From contig BOAV01000020.1 in the NCBI GenBank assembly GCA_026002045.1, forward strand, positions 1 to 34,237: a DNA stretch of 34,237 nucleotides, given 5' to 3'. Below are positions 8,068 to 14,596 of the stretch, piece by piece; the stretch's first letter is position 1; every line of letters begins with the position of its first letter. Origin of the DNA: Spirochaetia bacterium (GTDB taxonomy: Bacteria > Spirochaetota > Spirochaetia > Treponematales > Breznakiellaceae). The position numbers and the translations under genes were made by a program. The notes below the pieces were generated by a model. The model was not told the origin of the DNA. It saw only the letters and a list, made by a program, of their open reading frames with translations, and searched no databases.

Positions 8068-8726
8068 AAGGTGTTATTGTGCAAGTAGGGGAGCCGAAAA
8101 GCATCGCGCTCTTTAACAATGGAAGAATCGGCGCGGTGCCGACTCCCGCCGATTGCCGTGTGGGAATGGTGATCGATGTATCATATAACCGGAGAAAATT
8201 TATTTTTCTGGGCGTTTTCATTTTTTTTGCGCTTTTAGGTGTTTTGTTGTCGGCGCGGTTTCTTTGTTTTTCATCGACAGGATATGTACAAATAACCTAC
8301 GGCCAACAGGCGAATAAAACAGTATCCCTTGAACTTTCGTATAATTATTTTGAGTGCGTGATTTCCGCCAAGCCGCTTAACACCTTTTCTGTTGCCCCCA
8401 TAATGGATATGCGTATTAAGGGAAAATCCATCAATGACGCATACCGGACAATACTGGAAACATTGGACAGTTCCGAAACCTTACGCTCGCAGAATTATAT
8501 TACCGTGCGTGTCGCGCAGGACAATCTTGAAAAAGCAAGAAAAATTGAACAGGGTCTTGCGCTTTTGGCAGACAAGAGCGGTAATTACAATAACCGCAGC
8601 ATAACCTTTGAATTGTATACGCTTGAATTATACCAAAAGGCGGAGCCTGGTGCATCCGCATTGCCGCAGGAAGAACAGCACGGCAGCCCCTGGTACGGCG
8701 AACATCGCAGCGGTAGAAGAAACTAA
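8064..8726 (+). CDS. rsgI: RsgI-family membrane anti-sigma factor, short form without sensor domain
   Basis: This 220-residue protein has an RsgI N-terminal cytoplasmic domain (about 1-40, MKGVIVQVGEPKSIALFNNG), one membrane segment (about 46-68) and an RsgI-like juxtamembrane extracytoplasmic domain (about 73-150, with CVISAKPLN and RIKGKSINDAYRTILETL). A short hydrophilic tail ends it. Known clostridial RsgI proteins add a carbohydrate-binding or enzymatic sensor; none is present here. The Asn-Pro bond cleaved in known RsgI proteins lies in a DINPS-type segment; at the matching place this protein has QITYGQQANKTV, without Asn-Pro. The ATG at 8064 overlaps the sigI stop (ATGA), with GGGGAGGAAA just before it. 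Expected role: bind SigI at the membrane until an external signal frees it. Confidence 0.83.
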   Translation: MKGVIVQVGEPKSIALFNNGRIGAVPTPADCRVGMVIDVSYNRRKFIFLGVFIFFALLGVLLSARFLCFSSTGYVQITYGQQANKTVSLELSYNYFECVISAKPLNTFSVAPIMDMRIKGKSINDAYRTILETLDSSETLRSQNYITVRVAQDNLEKARKIEQGLALLADKSGNYNNRSITFELYTLELYQKAEPGASALPQEEQHGSPWYGEHRSGRRN

Positions 8727-8741
8727 AAAAATCATACCCTT

Positions 8742-8771
8742 ACCCCCCGTTTTGCGCCTTCCGTTTCCGTA
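8742..8771 (+). promoter_or_regulatory. SigI-type promoter before the secreted-protein genes (ACCCCCC-N19-CGTA)
   Basis: ACCCCCC at 8742-8748 is followed after 19 bases by CGTA at 8768-8771. Over the roughly 35 bases from the C run to the downstream CGTATCCT it closely matches the sequence before sigI (7265-7298), including GTTTTG directly after the C run. An A-rich stretch lies just upstream (8722-8731). It lies between the rsgI stop and the first secreted-protein gene, so it probably drives 8846-10281 under SigI control. Confidence 0.65.
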
Positions 8772-8785
8772 TCCTATTGTATAAA

Positions 8786-8822
8786 CAGAGCGCAAAGGGG
8801 CTGCCGACGGCGCCCCGCTCTG
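8786..8822 (+). promoter_or_regulatory. leader stem-loop upstream of the secreted-protein gene
   Basis: CAGAGCG at 8786-8792 pairs with CGCTCTG at 8816-8822, and GGGGC (8797-8801) can pair with GCCCC (8812-8816) inside it. If transcription starts near 8778, this hairpin would lie close to the 5' end of the mRNA and just ahead of the TATGGAGG ribosome site. A 5' stabilising stem or a translation control element is plausible. Confidence 0.45.
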
Positions 8823-8845
8823 CAACTACTTTATGGAGGTATGTT

Positions 8846-9211
8846 ATGAAACATACGAAGGTTATCGTGATGGCGGCTCTTATCGGGCTTGTCTGTATTG
8901 GAAGCGCCTTTGCCCATGGGCACGGCGGCGGACGGGGCTACGGCGGTTGGGGTGCGGTGTACAGCACGGCTGCGGAAACCGTTACGGTGAGCGGTACATT
9001 ACAGCTCATCAATGGGGAAATTGCCGTGGCGCAGGGCGGGAATACCTACTATCCGAGCGGTCTTTCGCGTTATGTCGGGTTTATTGACGGCTTGAAAGAA
9101 GGGGCGTCGGTAAAACTTGAGGGTAATACCGCTCTTCTGAAGTATACGACTAATGTATATTTTTTGCGGGTAACAAAACTCACGCTGAACGGCAAAGAGT
9201 ATTCACTCTAA
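8846..9211 (+). CDS. small secreted protein of unknown function
   Basis: This 121-residue protein has a clear signal peptide: a KHTK start, a hydrophobic core, then SAFA with cleavage expected near residue 24. A His/Gly-rich stretch (HGHGGGRGYGG) opens the mature protein. The rest reads as a small beta-rich domain (TVTVSGTLQLINGEIAVAQGG and following strands), resembling OB-like secreted domains, but I do not recognise a named family. The ATG at 8846 is chosen because TATGGAGG lies 7 bases before it; the frame continues upstream without a better start. It is the first gene behind the second SigI-type promoter, and the next secreted-protein gene begins 13 bases after its stop. Likely extracytoplasmic. 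Confidence 0.75.
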   Translation: MKHTKVIVMAALIGLVCIGSAFAHGHGGGRGYGGWGAVYSTAAETVTVSGTLQLINGEIAVAQGGNTYYPSGLSRYVGFIDGLKEGASVKLEGNTALLKYTTNVYFLRVTKLTLNGKEYSL

Positions 9212-9224
9212 AGGGGGATTTTAT

Positions 9225-9806
9225 ATGAAACGGACAAAAATTGCAGGTTTCCTGGTTTTGCTGATGATTGCCGCCGGTACAAACGTTTTCGCACAGACGG
9301 CGAGTGATTTTACCGTATGGAAGCATCCGGGCGTGGCAAAGCATCCGACAACAGATTTCGGCACGGTCATTACCGGTTATACCGGAAGCGCGCGGGCGGT
9401 AACTATTCCCGCAACGATTAATGGGTCGCCGGTAATCGGCATAGAAGATTATGCCTTTATGGGTAATACGAACATTACATCCGTAATCATTCCCGATAGT
9501 GTAAAAAGCCTTGGGGATAATGTGTTCCAGAATTGCACCGCCCTTACGTCGGTAACGCTTCCCGCCTATCTTAAAAAAATAGATAACGGCGCATTTGCAG
9601 GATGCACTTCCCTCAGAACGGTTGTACTGCCCAGTAGCGTAACTAAAATAGGTTTTCAAGCGTTCCAGGGATGTACCGGCCTTACCTCAATAACGGTTCC
9701 CAATAGTGTAACTAAAATAGAAGATTGGGCGTTTATGTCGTGTCCGGCGCTTAATTCGGCTTCACAAACAGCAATACGGGCAAAGGGCTATAAGGGAACT
9801 TTTTAA
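9225..9806 (+). CDS. secreted BspA/TpLRR-type leucine-rich repeat protein
   Basis: This 193-residue protein has a signal peptide (hydrophobic core ending NVFA, cleavage near residue 24) and about five tandem 23-residue repeats of the BspA/TpLRR (LRR_5) kind from about residue 75 to the end, each following the pattern AFxxCxxLxSVxxPxSVxxIG. Such proteins in treponemes and gut bacteria mediate surface binding and host or bacterial contact. This one is short and lacks an obvious anchor or sorting signal, so it may be periplasmic or released. It is preceded by AAAGGGGGA and lies 13 bases after the previous secreted-protein gene, so they share a transcript. The nucleotide repeats are themselves similar (GTAACTAAAATAG at about 9638 and 9708), allowing repeat-number change. 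Confidence 0.88.
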   Translation: MKRTKIAGFLVLLMIAAGTNVFAQTASDFTVWKHPGVAKHPTTDFGTVITGYTGSARAVTIPATINGSPVIGIEDYAFMGNTNITSVIIPDSVKSLGDNVFQNCTALTSVTLPAYLKKIDNGAFAGCTSLRTVVLPSSVTKIGFQAFQGCTGLTSITVPNSVTKIEDWAFMSCPALNSASQTAIRAKGYKGTF

Positions 9807-9818
9807 CATCAATATTAG

Positions 9819-9850
9819 AGTTGTTCAATAACTTCAGTTATTGAACAACT
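9819..9850. terminator. perfect 14-bp stem-loop between two secreted-protein genes
   Basis: AGTTGTTCAATAAC at 9819-9832 pairs perfectly with 9837-9850 around a TTCA loop. It lies 12 bases past the stop of the LRR gene and 30 bases before the next start. There is no T run, so it may act as an mRNA processing or stability element or a weak terminator that lowers expression of the last gene. Confidence 0.6.
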
Positions 9851-9879
9851 TCCGCCTAACGAATGATAAGGAGTAAGGT

Positions 9880-10281
9880 ATGAAAAAGTTGTCGGTGGCA
9901 TTAATGATTTTAATAGTGACTGCGGCTGCGTCATTTGCCGCTGAAAAAAGCGGTGTGGTTTTACTGAAAACCGCTACCCTTGATAAAAAGGGCAACACGG
10001 AAATCCGTGTCTACCTTGACACCACAGGCAGCGGCGTAACGGATACGGTGCTTGGCTTTGAGAAAAAAGTTAAGCAATCCGAAACAACCCCTGTGTTACA
10101 AGAATTAGACACGCTTATCAAAGAAGGCTCGCGTATTACCTTCGATGACGCGAATGCGAAAAAGCCGGATTTTACGCGCATCATTTGGCATGACTTGATT
10201 GCCATTGATAGTGTATCAATGGCCCAAAGGTTTCCGAATATGTACTGGTTTCCCGCCGCTTTTAAAAACGTGGGAAACTAA
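9880..10281 (+). CDS. secreted protein of unknown function
   Basis: This 133-residue protein has a clean signal peptide (MKKLSVALM, hydrophobic core, SFAA, cleavage near residue 20). The mature part is not from a family I recognise. One segment, YLDTTGSGVTDTVL near residue 45, resembles a degenerate DxNGDGxxD calcium-binding loop of the kind in secreted proteins, but two acidic positions are replaced, so metal binding is doubtful. A TAAGGAG ribosome site precedes the ATG. It is the last gene of the secreted set downstream of sigI-rsgI and is followed by a good intrinsic terminator. Confidence 0.75.
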   Translation: MKKLSVALMILIVTAAASFAAEKSGVVLLKTATLDKKGNTEIRVYLDTTGSGVTDTVLGFEKKVKQSETTPVLQELDTLIKEGSRITFDDANAKKPDFTRIIWHDLIAIDSVSMAQRFPNMYWFPAAFKNVGN

Positions 10282-10303
10282 AATTGACGGCAGGCTACGA
10301 AAG

Positions 10304-10338
10304 ACCGCAATCGGGCTTACGCCCTTTGTGCGGTTTTT
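10304..10338 (+). terminator. rho-independent terminator of the secreted-protein operon
   Basis: ACCGCA (10304-10309) pairs with TGCGGT (10329-10334), and GGGC (10313-10316) pairs with GCCC (10321-10324) around TTAC; a run of five T residues begins at 10334. It ends the plus-strand transcript 23 bases after the last secreted-protein stop and also lies beyond the end of the convergent radical SAM gene. Confidence 0.82.
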
Positions 10339-10380
10339 CTCCGCAAAAAATGCCATATACAGCCGGAACATTAGACCCCT

Positions 10381-12624
10381 TCAATAAGAATAAATTGCAA
10401 GCCCCCCTTCCTGTAATGCCCTCCAGGCTGCCTCTGCAGTACCGGTTCCGGGCGCCTCCGGAATGGCTTTGTAAAATACCGCCGCCTCAAGGCCCTTGCC
10501 CCGTGAAGCTTCTTCCAGCAGGGCTGCAATTTTATCCGCCCCTTGTCCTGCCCTTAACTGATATTCACCCAGCCGCCAGCGCCACCGAATTTCCGCATTC
10601 TTTCCCGCGCCTCTGATCAGGGGCCGGGACCCCAGAAAAAGAACCCTGTCGGCAGTTCCCGGCGGCATGCCCCGGTTTTTGTCCCGGTTACGGGCATAGG
10701 CGTCCAGCAGTTCCGCAATCAGATCAGCGGGGACTGACGGCTCTTTTACTTTGAATGGAAAAGCCGCAGTTACCGGGACTATTGCAGAATCCGGCGTCAT
10801 CCACGAAGCAAGAAGCCGGTCCAATGGTTCGGTGTATTTGCTGAATTGTGTTTCACCTTCAAAAGAAAGATCGTTTAAGGCGAAGACGGGGGCCGCAGTA
10901 TTACTATCATCACTCATCCGTAAATCCCGGTGCATATCTCTTTCCCATTCGGCATAGATTCGGGAATGGCGGGTTAAAACAAACTGATGCCAAAAGGCGG
11001 AATCCAGAAGCCCCGCCGCAAAAAGCTGCCGCAGTATTTCTGCGGAATTGATGATCTCCTGTTCATCCTCGTCCCAGTAGCCGTAGATCAGATAGGCGTG
11101 GGTGAGGATGCCCGCCTCCTTGAACGCGGCGCAGGCACAGACCACATCCTCAAGGACTATGCCTTTACCGATGCGTTTGAACCCCGCTGGTGTTGCCACT
11201 TCGATCCCTGCGGAAATTCCCACGAGTCCGCCGGCGGCAAGGATGGCTGCGATGTCGGGGGTAAAACTTTTTTCAAAACGAATATTCCCCCAAAAGGTGA
11301 GGGGCAGCCCCGCATCGCGGTTGAGTTCTGCAAGCTGCACCAGCGAAGAAACCGGAGCCGCCTCGTCCACCAGATGCACGCCGTGGACGCCGGTTTGCTC
11401 CGCCTGTTCCACGAGATGGCGGAAAAGCGCTGCCGTATCCACCGGCGCAAAACTACGGATATAGTCCAGGGTAACATCGCAGAAGGCGCAGGCGTGCCAG
11501 TAACAGCCGTGGGCAAGGTAGGCCTTGAGCCAATGCCCATCGGACCAGAGCCGGTGCATGGGATTCACATCGTCCACGGGATAGATGTAGCGGGAAAAAT
11601 CCACATCATGGTAATCGGGGAAAATATTTTTTATTGATTCATCATCGATCCGCTTGTATTCGGTAAAATCATTATTATTGTTTTTTGTTGAACCGCAGGC
11701 AATGGCGGGATCTGCAATAATTTTTCCCATCCGCGAACGGTACATGGTTTTGTAGATGATCGATCCTTCACTGCGGTTTTGATCCGGTATTGCTTTCCAG
11801 GAACCGTAGCCCCGGTCAAAGGAAAGGTAATCAATATAATCGAAGATGCCCGGATCTTCCAGGAACCGCAGCTCGGTATTCACATAGCCGCCGCCGGCAA
11901 CGATCACGGCCCTGTCTCCAAAGTGCAGTTTTGCTGATGCGCCGCAGGCAAGAGCCCCCGCAAGGCAGCCGGGGAAGGGAATCGTGAGGCCGATGAGCAG
12001 CGAAGAATGGGGGAAGAGGTTTGTTAGATAATTCCATTCGTCTTCAAGATAGGGGACATAGAAATTTTTCAGGATGTAACCGTCGAGACTTTGTTTTACT
12101 TCGGAAAAATTTTGAAGCCCCGCGCCGGTGTTTCCTGAGTAGCGAATCAGGCTGAAATTTGGGTCCAGCGTGTGGGTGATAAAGTCCGCAAGGTCCGCGA
12201 GGAGTTTCCCCGCCAGGAGGGGCGCGTCTGCGGGAAGGGGGTTGAAGTTGAGGCTTTCCAGGCAGGCGTCAAAACGGGGGCCGCCGGGGAGGACGCCGTT
12301 TGCCAGGGCGAGGAAGTGGCCCCATTCCCGATCCTTGCCCCGCAGGAAACTGATGAGCCGGTCGACGGTGTTGATCCAGCGGCCGGCTTCGGATAAAAAG
12401 CGTTCCGCGACAGGATTATGCGCTTCCGCGTCATTAAAGATTTTCTCCAACCCGGCGCGGCAGAAGATCTTTTCAAAGAGGCCGATGGAGTGATCCCTGA
12501 CTACAACCTTGTGCCCCCCTTGTTCGAGAAAAGTTTTGAGGTAATAGAGGCTGGGGTAGGGGGTGTTGAGCTGGGCGAAGGGGGGCTGGATGAGACAGAC
12601 GGGGCCGGCTGCGGTTTTCCTCAT
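10381..12624 (-). CDS. radical SAM protein of unknown specificity
   Basis: This 747-residue protein has an N-terminal domain of about 270 residues resembling a cobalamin-binding-type Rossmann region (LIQPPFAQLNTPYPSLYYLKTFLEQGGHKV), a radical SAM core and a C-terminal extension. The Fe-S ligands are Cys374, Cys379 and Cys382 (GCYWHACAFC), a CX4CX2C spacing rather than CX3CX2C. A GISAGIE-type SAM-binding segment follows about 100 residues later. I see no DxHxxG motif, so cobalamin binding is unproven. The ATG overlaps the stop of the small Cys-rich gene (ATGA), and GAAGGAAGG precedes it. Such proteins often carry out methylations, thioether chemistry or rearrangements in natural-product or cofactor routes; the substrate is unknown. 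Confidence 0.82.
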   Translation of the reverse strand: MRKTAAGPVCLIQPPFAQLNTPYPSLYYLKTFLEQGGHKVVVRDHSIGLFEKIFCRAGLEKIFNDAEAHNPVAERFLSEAGRWINTVDRLISFLRGKDREWGHFLALANGVLPGGPRFDACLESLNFNPLPADAPLLAGKLLADLADFITHTLDPNFSLIRYSGNTGAGLQNFSEVKQSLDGYILKNFYVPYLEDEWNYLTNLFPHSSLLIGLTIPFPGCLAGALACGASAKLHFGDRAVIVAGGGYVNTELRFLEDPGIFDYIDYLSFDRGYGSWKAIPDQNRSEGSIIYKTMYRSRMGKIIADPAIACGSTKNNNNDFTEYKRIDDESIKNIFPDYHDVDFSRYIYPVDDVNPMHRLWSDGHWLKAYLAHGCYWHACAFCDVTLDYIRSFAPVDTAALFRHLVEQAEQTGVHGVHLVDEAAPVSSLVQLAELNRDAGLPLTFWGNIRFEKSFTPDIAAILAAGGLVGISAGIEVATPAGFKRIGKGIVLEDVVCACAAFKEAGILTHAYLIYGYWDEDEQEIINSAEILRQLFAAGLLDSAFWHQFVLTRHSRIYAEWERDMHRDLRMSDDSNTAAPVFALNDLSFEGETQFSKYTEPLDRLLASWMTPDSAIVPVTAAFPFKVKEPSVPADLIAELLDAYARNRDKNRGMPPGTADRVLFLGSRPLIRGAGKNAEIRWRWRLGEYQLRAGQGADKIAALLEEASRGKGLEAAVFYKAIPEAPGTGTAEAAWRALQEGGLAIYSY

Positions 12625-12812
12625 TTGATACCTTCCTTCTGCTGAAAAGCGGGACAGTGCTGGCCCGTGGCACGAAACACCTCAATTGATGGCAAATCCC
12701 GGCACTTTATCCCAAAGAGTACACAGGACCGGGGGAAGGCCTGCTCCCAGGTGATCTTGAAGTGGACACATTTGATACAATTCGGCGCGCGGGCGCCCTG
12801 CTCGTTATTCAT
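12621..12812 (-). CDS. small Cys-rich protein coupled to the radical SAM gene
   Basis: This 63-residue protein has a CIKCVHFKITW start, then PRSC, a CRDLPS stretch and a final QHCPAF. The CxxC plus two later Cys residues suggest a small Zn or Fe-S knuckle. The pattern CxxCxHFxxTW...PRxCxxFGxK...PSxxVxxxTGxxCxxF agrees with a conserved family of small bacterial proteins I recall but cannot name. Its stop overlaps the ATG of the radical SAM gene (ATGA), strong evidence that it is real and translationally coupled. The start is the Met at 12812; one further upstream at 12848 is possible, and neither has a clear ribosome site. Its upstream end lies within 41 bases of the divergent ptsI start. Confidence 0.68.
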   Translation of the reverse strand: MNNEQGARAPNCIKCVHFKITWEQAFPRSCVLFGIKCRDLPSIEVFRATGQHCPAFQQKEGIK

Positions 12813-12852
12813 TATAGACAATTTACTACAACTTGGAGTATTCTTCATTATA

Positions 12853-14595
12853 ATGAAAACGTTAACCGGTGTCCCCGTATCTTCAGGCATAGTCAGTGGA
12901 AAGGCTTTTCTCTATGTGGAAAGTGAATTCCCCGAAATCACCCGCTACAGTCTCCGCAAAAATCAGGTCGAAGCGGAACTGAAGCGTCTGGATAAGGCTA
13001 TTGCGGACTCAATGGAGGATCTCAAGGTCATCCATGAGCGGGCGGTCCGGGAGATGAGCAAGGATCTCTCTGATATTTTTGCCGCCCACATCATGATGCT
13101 GGAGGACCCGGATTTTATCGATCGGCTCCATGACCGGATTAAGGAAACATTACAAAACGCCGAGTGTGTGGTTTCGGATATCGCCCGGGGGATGATGCAA
13201 AAGATGATGGCCTCCCCGGACCCCCTTTTCCGGGAACGGGCGGTGGACATCAACGATATTTCCCGGCGGATTCTGACCCAGCTTCTTGAGATAAAGCAGA
13301 TATCCCTGGTGGAGCTTGACCGGGATGTGATCGTGGTGGCCCATGATCTTCTGCCTTCGGAAGTGCTCACCATGAATAAAAACCGGGTCAAGGGTTTTGT
13401 CATGGACGGCGGCGGCCGGACTTCCCACACGGCGATCCTTGCAAGGGCCTTTGACATCCCCGCAGTGCTGGGACTTTCCATTGCAACCAAAGAAATCAAT
13501 AACGATGATATGCTCGTGGTGGACGGCAGCACCGGGCAGGTCACCATCAATCCCGATAAACAGGAGATGAACGCCTATAAAAAGGCCGATATCCGGTACC
13601 ACAAGAAGCAGGATGAATTCCTCGCCATCCGGGATCTGAGCGCGGAAACCACCGACGGCTGCCGGGTCACCCTTAAGGCGAATATTGAAATCCCCGAAGA
13701 GGCCGAACAGGTGCTCCACTATGGCGCCGAGGGGATCGGGCTTTACCGCTCTGAATTTCTTTTTCTTACCCCCGGTCAGGCTGCGGAAGAGGAGATGCAG
13801 TACCAGGCTTACCGTCAGGTGCTCAAGGCCCTGGGGAATTTGCCTGTCACTATCCGCACCGTGGACATCGGCGGCGACAAGATCCTCCCCGACTTTCAGG
13901 TTACCAGCGATGAACGGAACCCCCTTTTGGGTTGGCGGGCGATCCGCTTCTCCCTTGCACTGCCGGAATTGTTCAAGACCCAGCTCCGCGCGATCCTCCG
14001 TTCCAGTGTGGAAGGGAATGTGCGGATCATGTTTCCCCTGATTTCCGGCATTGAAGAATTGGAACAGGCCCGTGCCCTGCTTGACGAGGCAAAAGCTGAA
14101 TGCCAAAAAAAGAATCAGCCCTTTGCGGATAATATCGAAGTGGGGGTCATGATCGAAGTGCCCTCCGCCGCCATGACTGCGGACATTCTTGCCGAAGCTT
14201 CTGACTTTTTTTCCATCGGCACCAATGATCTGATCCAGTATTCCCTGGCGGTGGACCGGGGCAACGAGCGGGTCAACTACCTTGCCCAGCCCTGCCATCC
14301 GGCGGTGCTGCGCTTTATAAAGACGACGATAGACGCCGCCCACCGGAAGGGCATCAAGGCGGCAATGTGCGGGGAACTTGCCGGGGATTCTTCCATGACG
14401 GCGATACTGTTGGGACTGGGCCTGGATGAATTCAGCATGACCGCACAATCCATTCCGCAGGTGAAGGGGATCGTCCGGGGGGTCTCCATGAAAGATTGTC
14501 AACAGTTGGCGGAAGAGGTCATGAAGGGTACTTCCTGGAAACAGAACGCCGCTTTAGTAAGCGCCTGGATGGCCAAAAATTTCCCCGCCGAATAA
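12853..14595 (+). CDS. ptsI: phosphoenolpyruvate-protein phosphotransferase (PTS enzyme I)
   Basis: This 580-residue protein has the length of enzyme I. An N-terminal segment (VSSGIVSGKAF) leads to the HPr-binding and phosphohistidine domains, with His192 in GGRTSHTAILAR as the phosphorylated residue. The C-terminal PEP-binding barrel contains EVGVMIEVPSA, SIGTNDLIQY and the catalytic Cys in AAMCGELAGD. It takes phosphate from PEP and passes it to HPr in the cytoplasm. No HPr or sugar-specific EII gene is present in this window, so transport or purely regulatory use cannot be judged. The ATG at 12853 matches the family N-terminus; the nearest GGAG (12835-12838) is rather far away at 14 bases. 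The next gene starts 1 base after its stop. Confidence 0.94.
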   Translation: MKTLTGVPVSSGIVSGKAFLYVESEFPEITRYSLRKNQVEAELKRLDKAIADSMEDLKVIHERAVREMSKDLSDIFAAHIMMLEDPDFIDRLHDRIKETLQNAECVVSDIARGMMQKMMASPDPLFRERAVDINDISRRILTQLLEIKQISLVELDRDVIVVAHDLLPSEVLTMNKNRVKGFVMDGGGRTSHTAILARAFDIPAVLGLSIATKEINNDDMLVVDGSTGQVTINPDKQEMNAYKKADIRYHKKQDEFLAIRDLSAETTDGCRVTLKANIEIPEEAEQVLHYGAEGIGLYRSEFLFLTPGQAAEEEMQYQAYRQVLKALGNLPVTIRTVDIGGDKILPDFQVTSDERNPLLGWRAIRFSLALPELFKTQLRAILRSSVEGNVRIMFPLISGIEELEQARALLDEAKAECQKKNQPFADNIEVGVMIEVPSAAMTADILAEASDFFSIGTNDLIQYSLAVDRGNERVNYLAQPCHPAVLRFIKTTIDAAHRKGIKAAMCGELAGDSSMTAILLGLGLDEFSMTAQSIPQVKGIVRGVSMKDCQQLAEEVMKGTSWKQNAALVSAWMAKNFPAE

Positions 14596-14596
14596 T

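Noticed and set aside
12667..12852. Longer N-terminus for ptsI
   Set aside because: The extra residues do not match enzyme I and overlap the divergent small Cys-protein gene. The ATG at 12853 fits the family.
13150..14502. 450-codon minus-strand frame opposite ptsI
   Set aside because: ptsI has all its active-site motifs in the other strand. The antisense protein has no recognisable domain.
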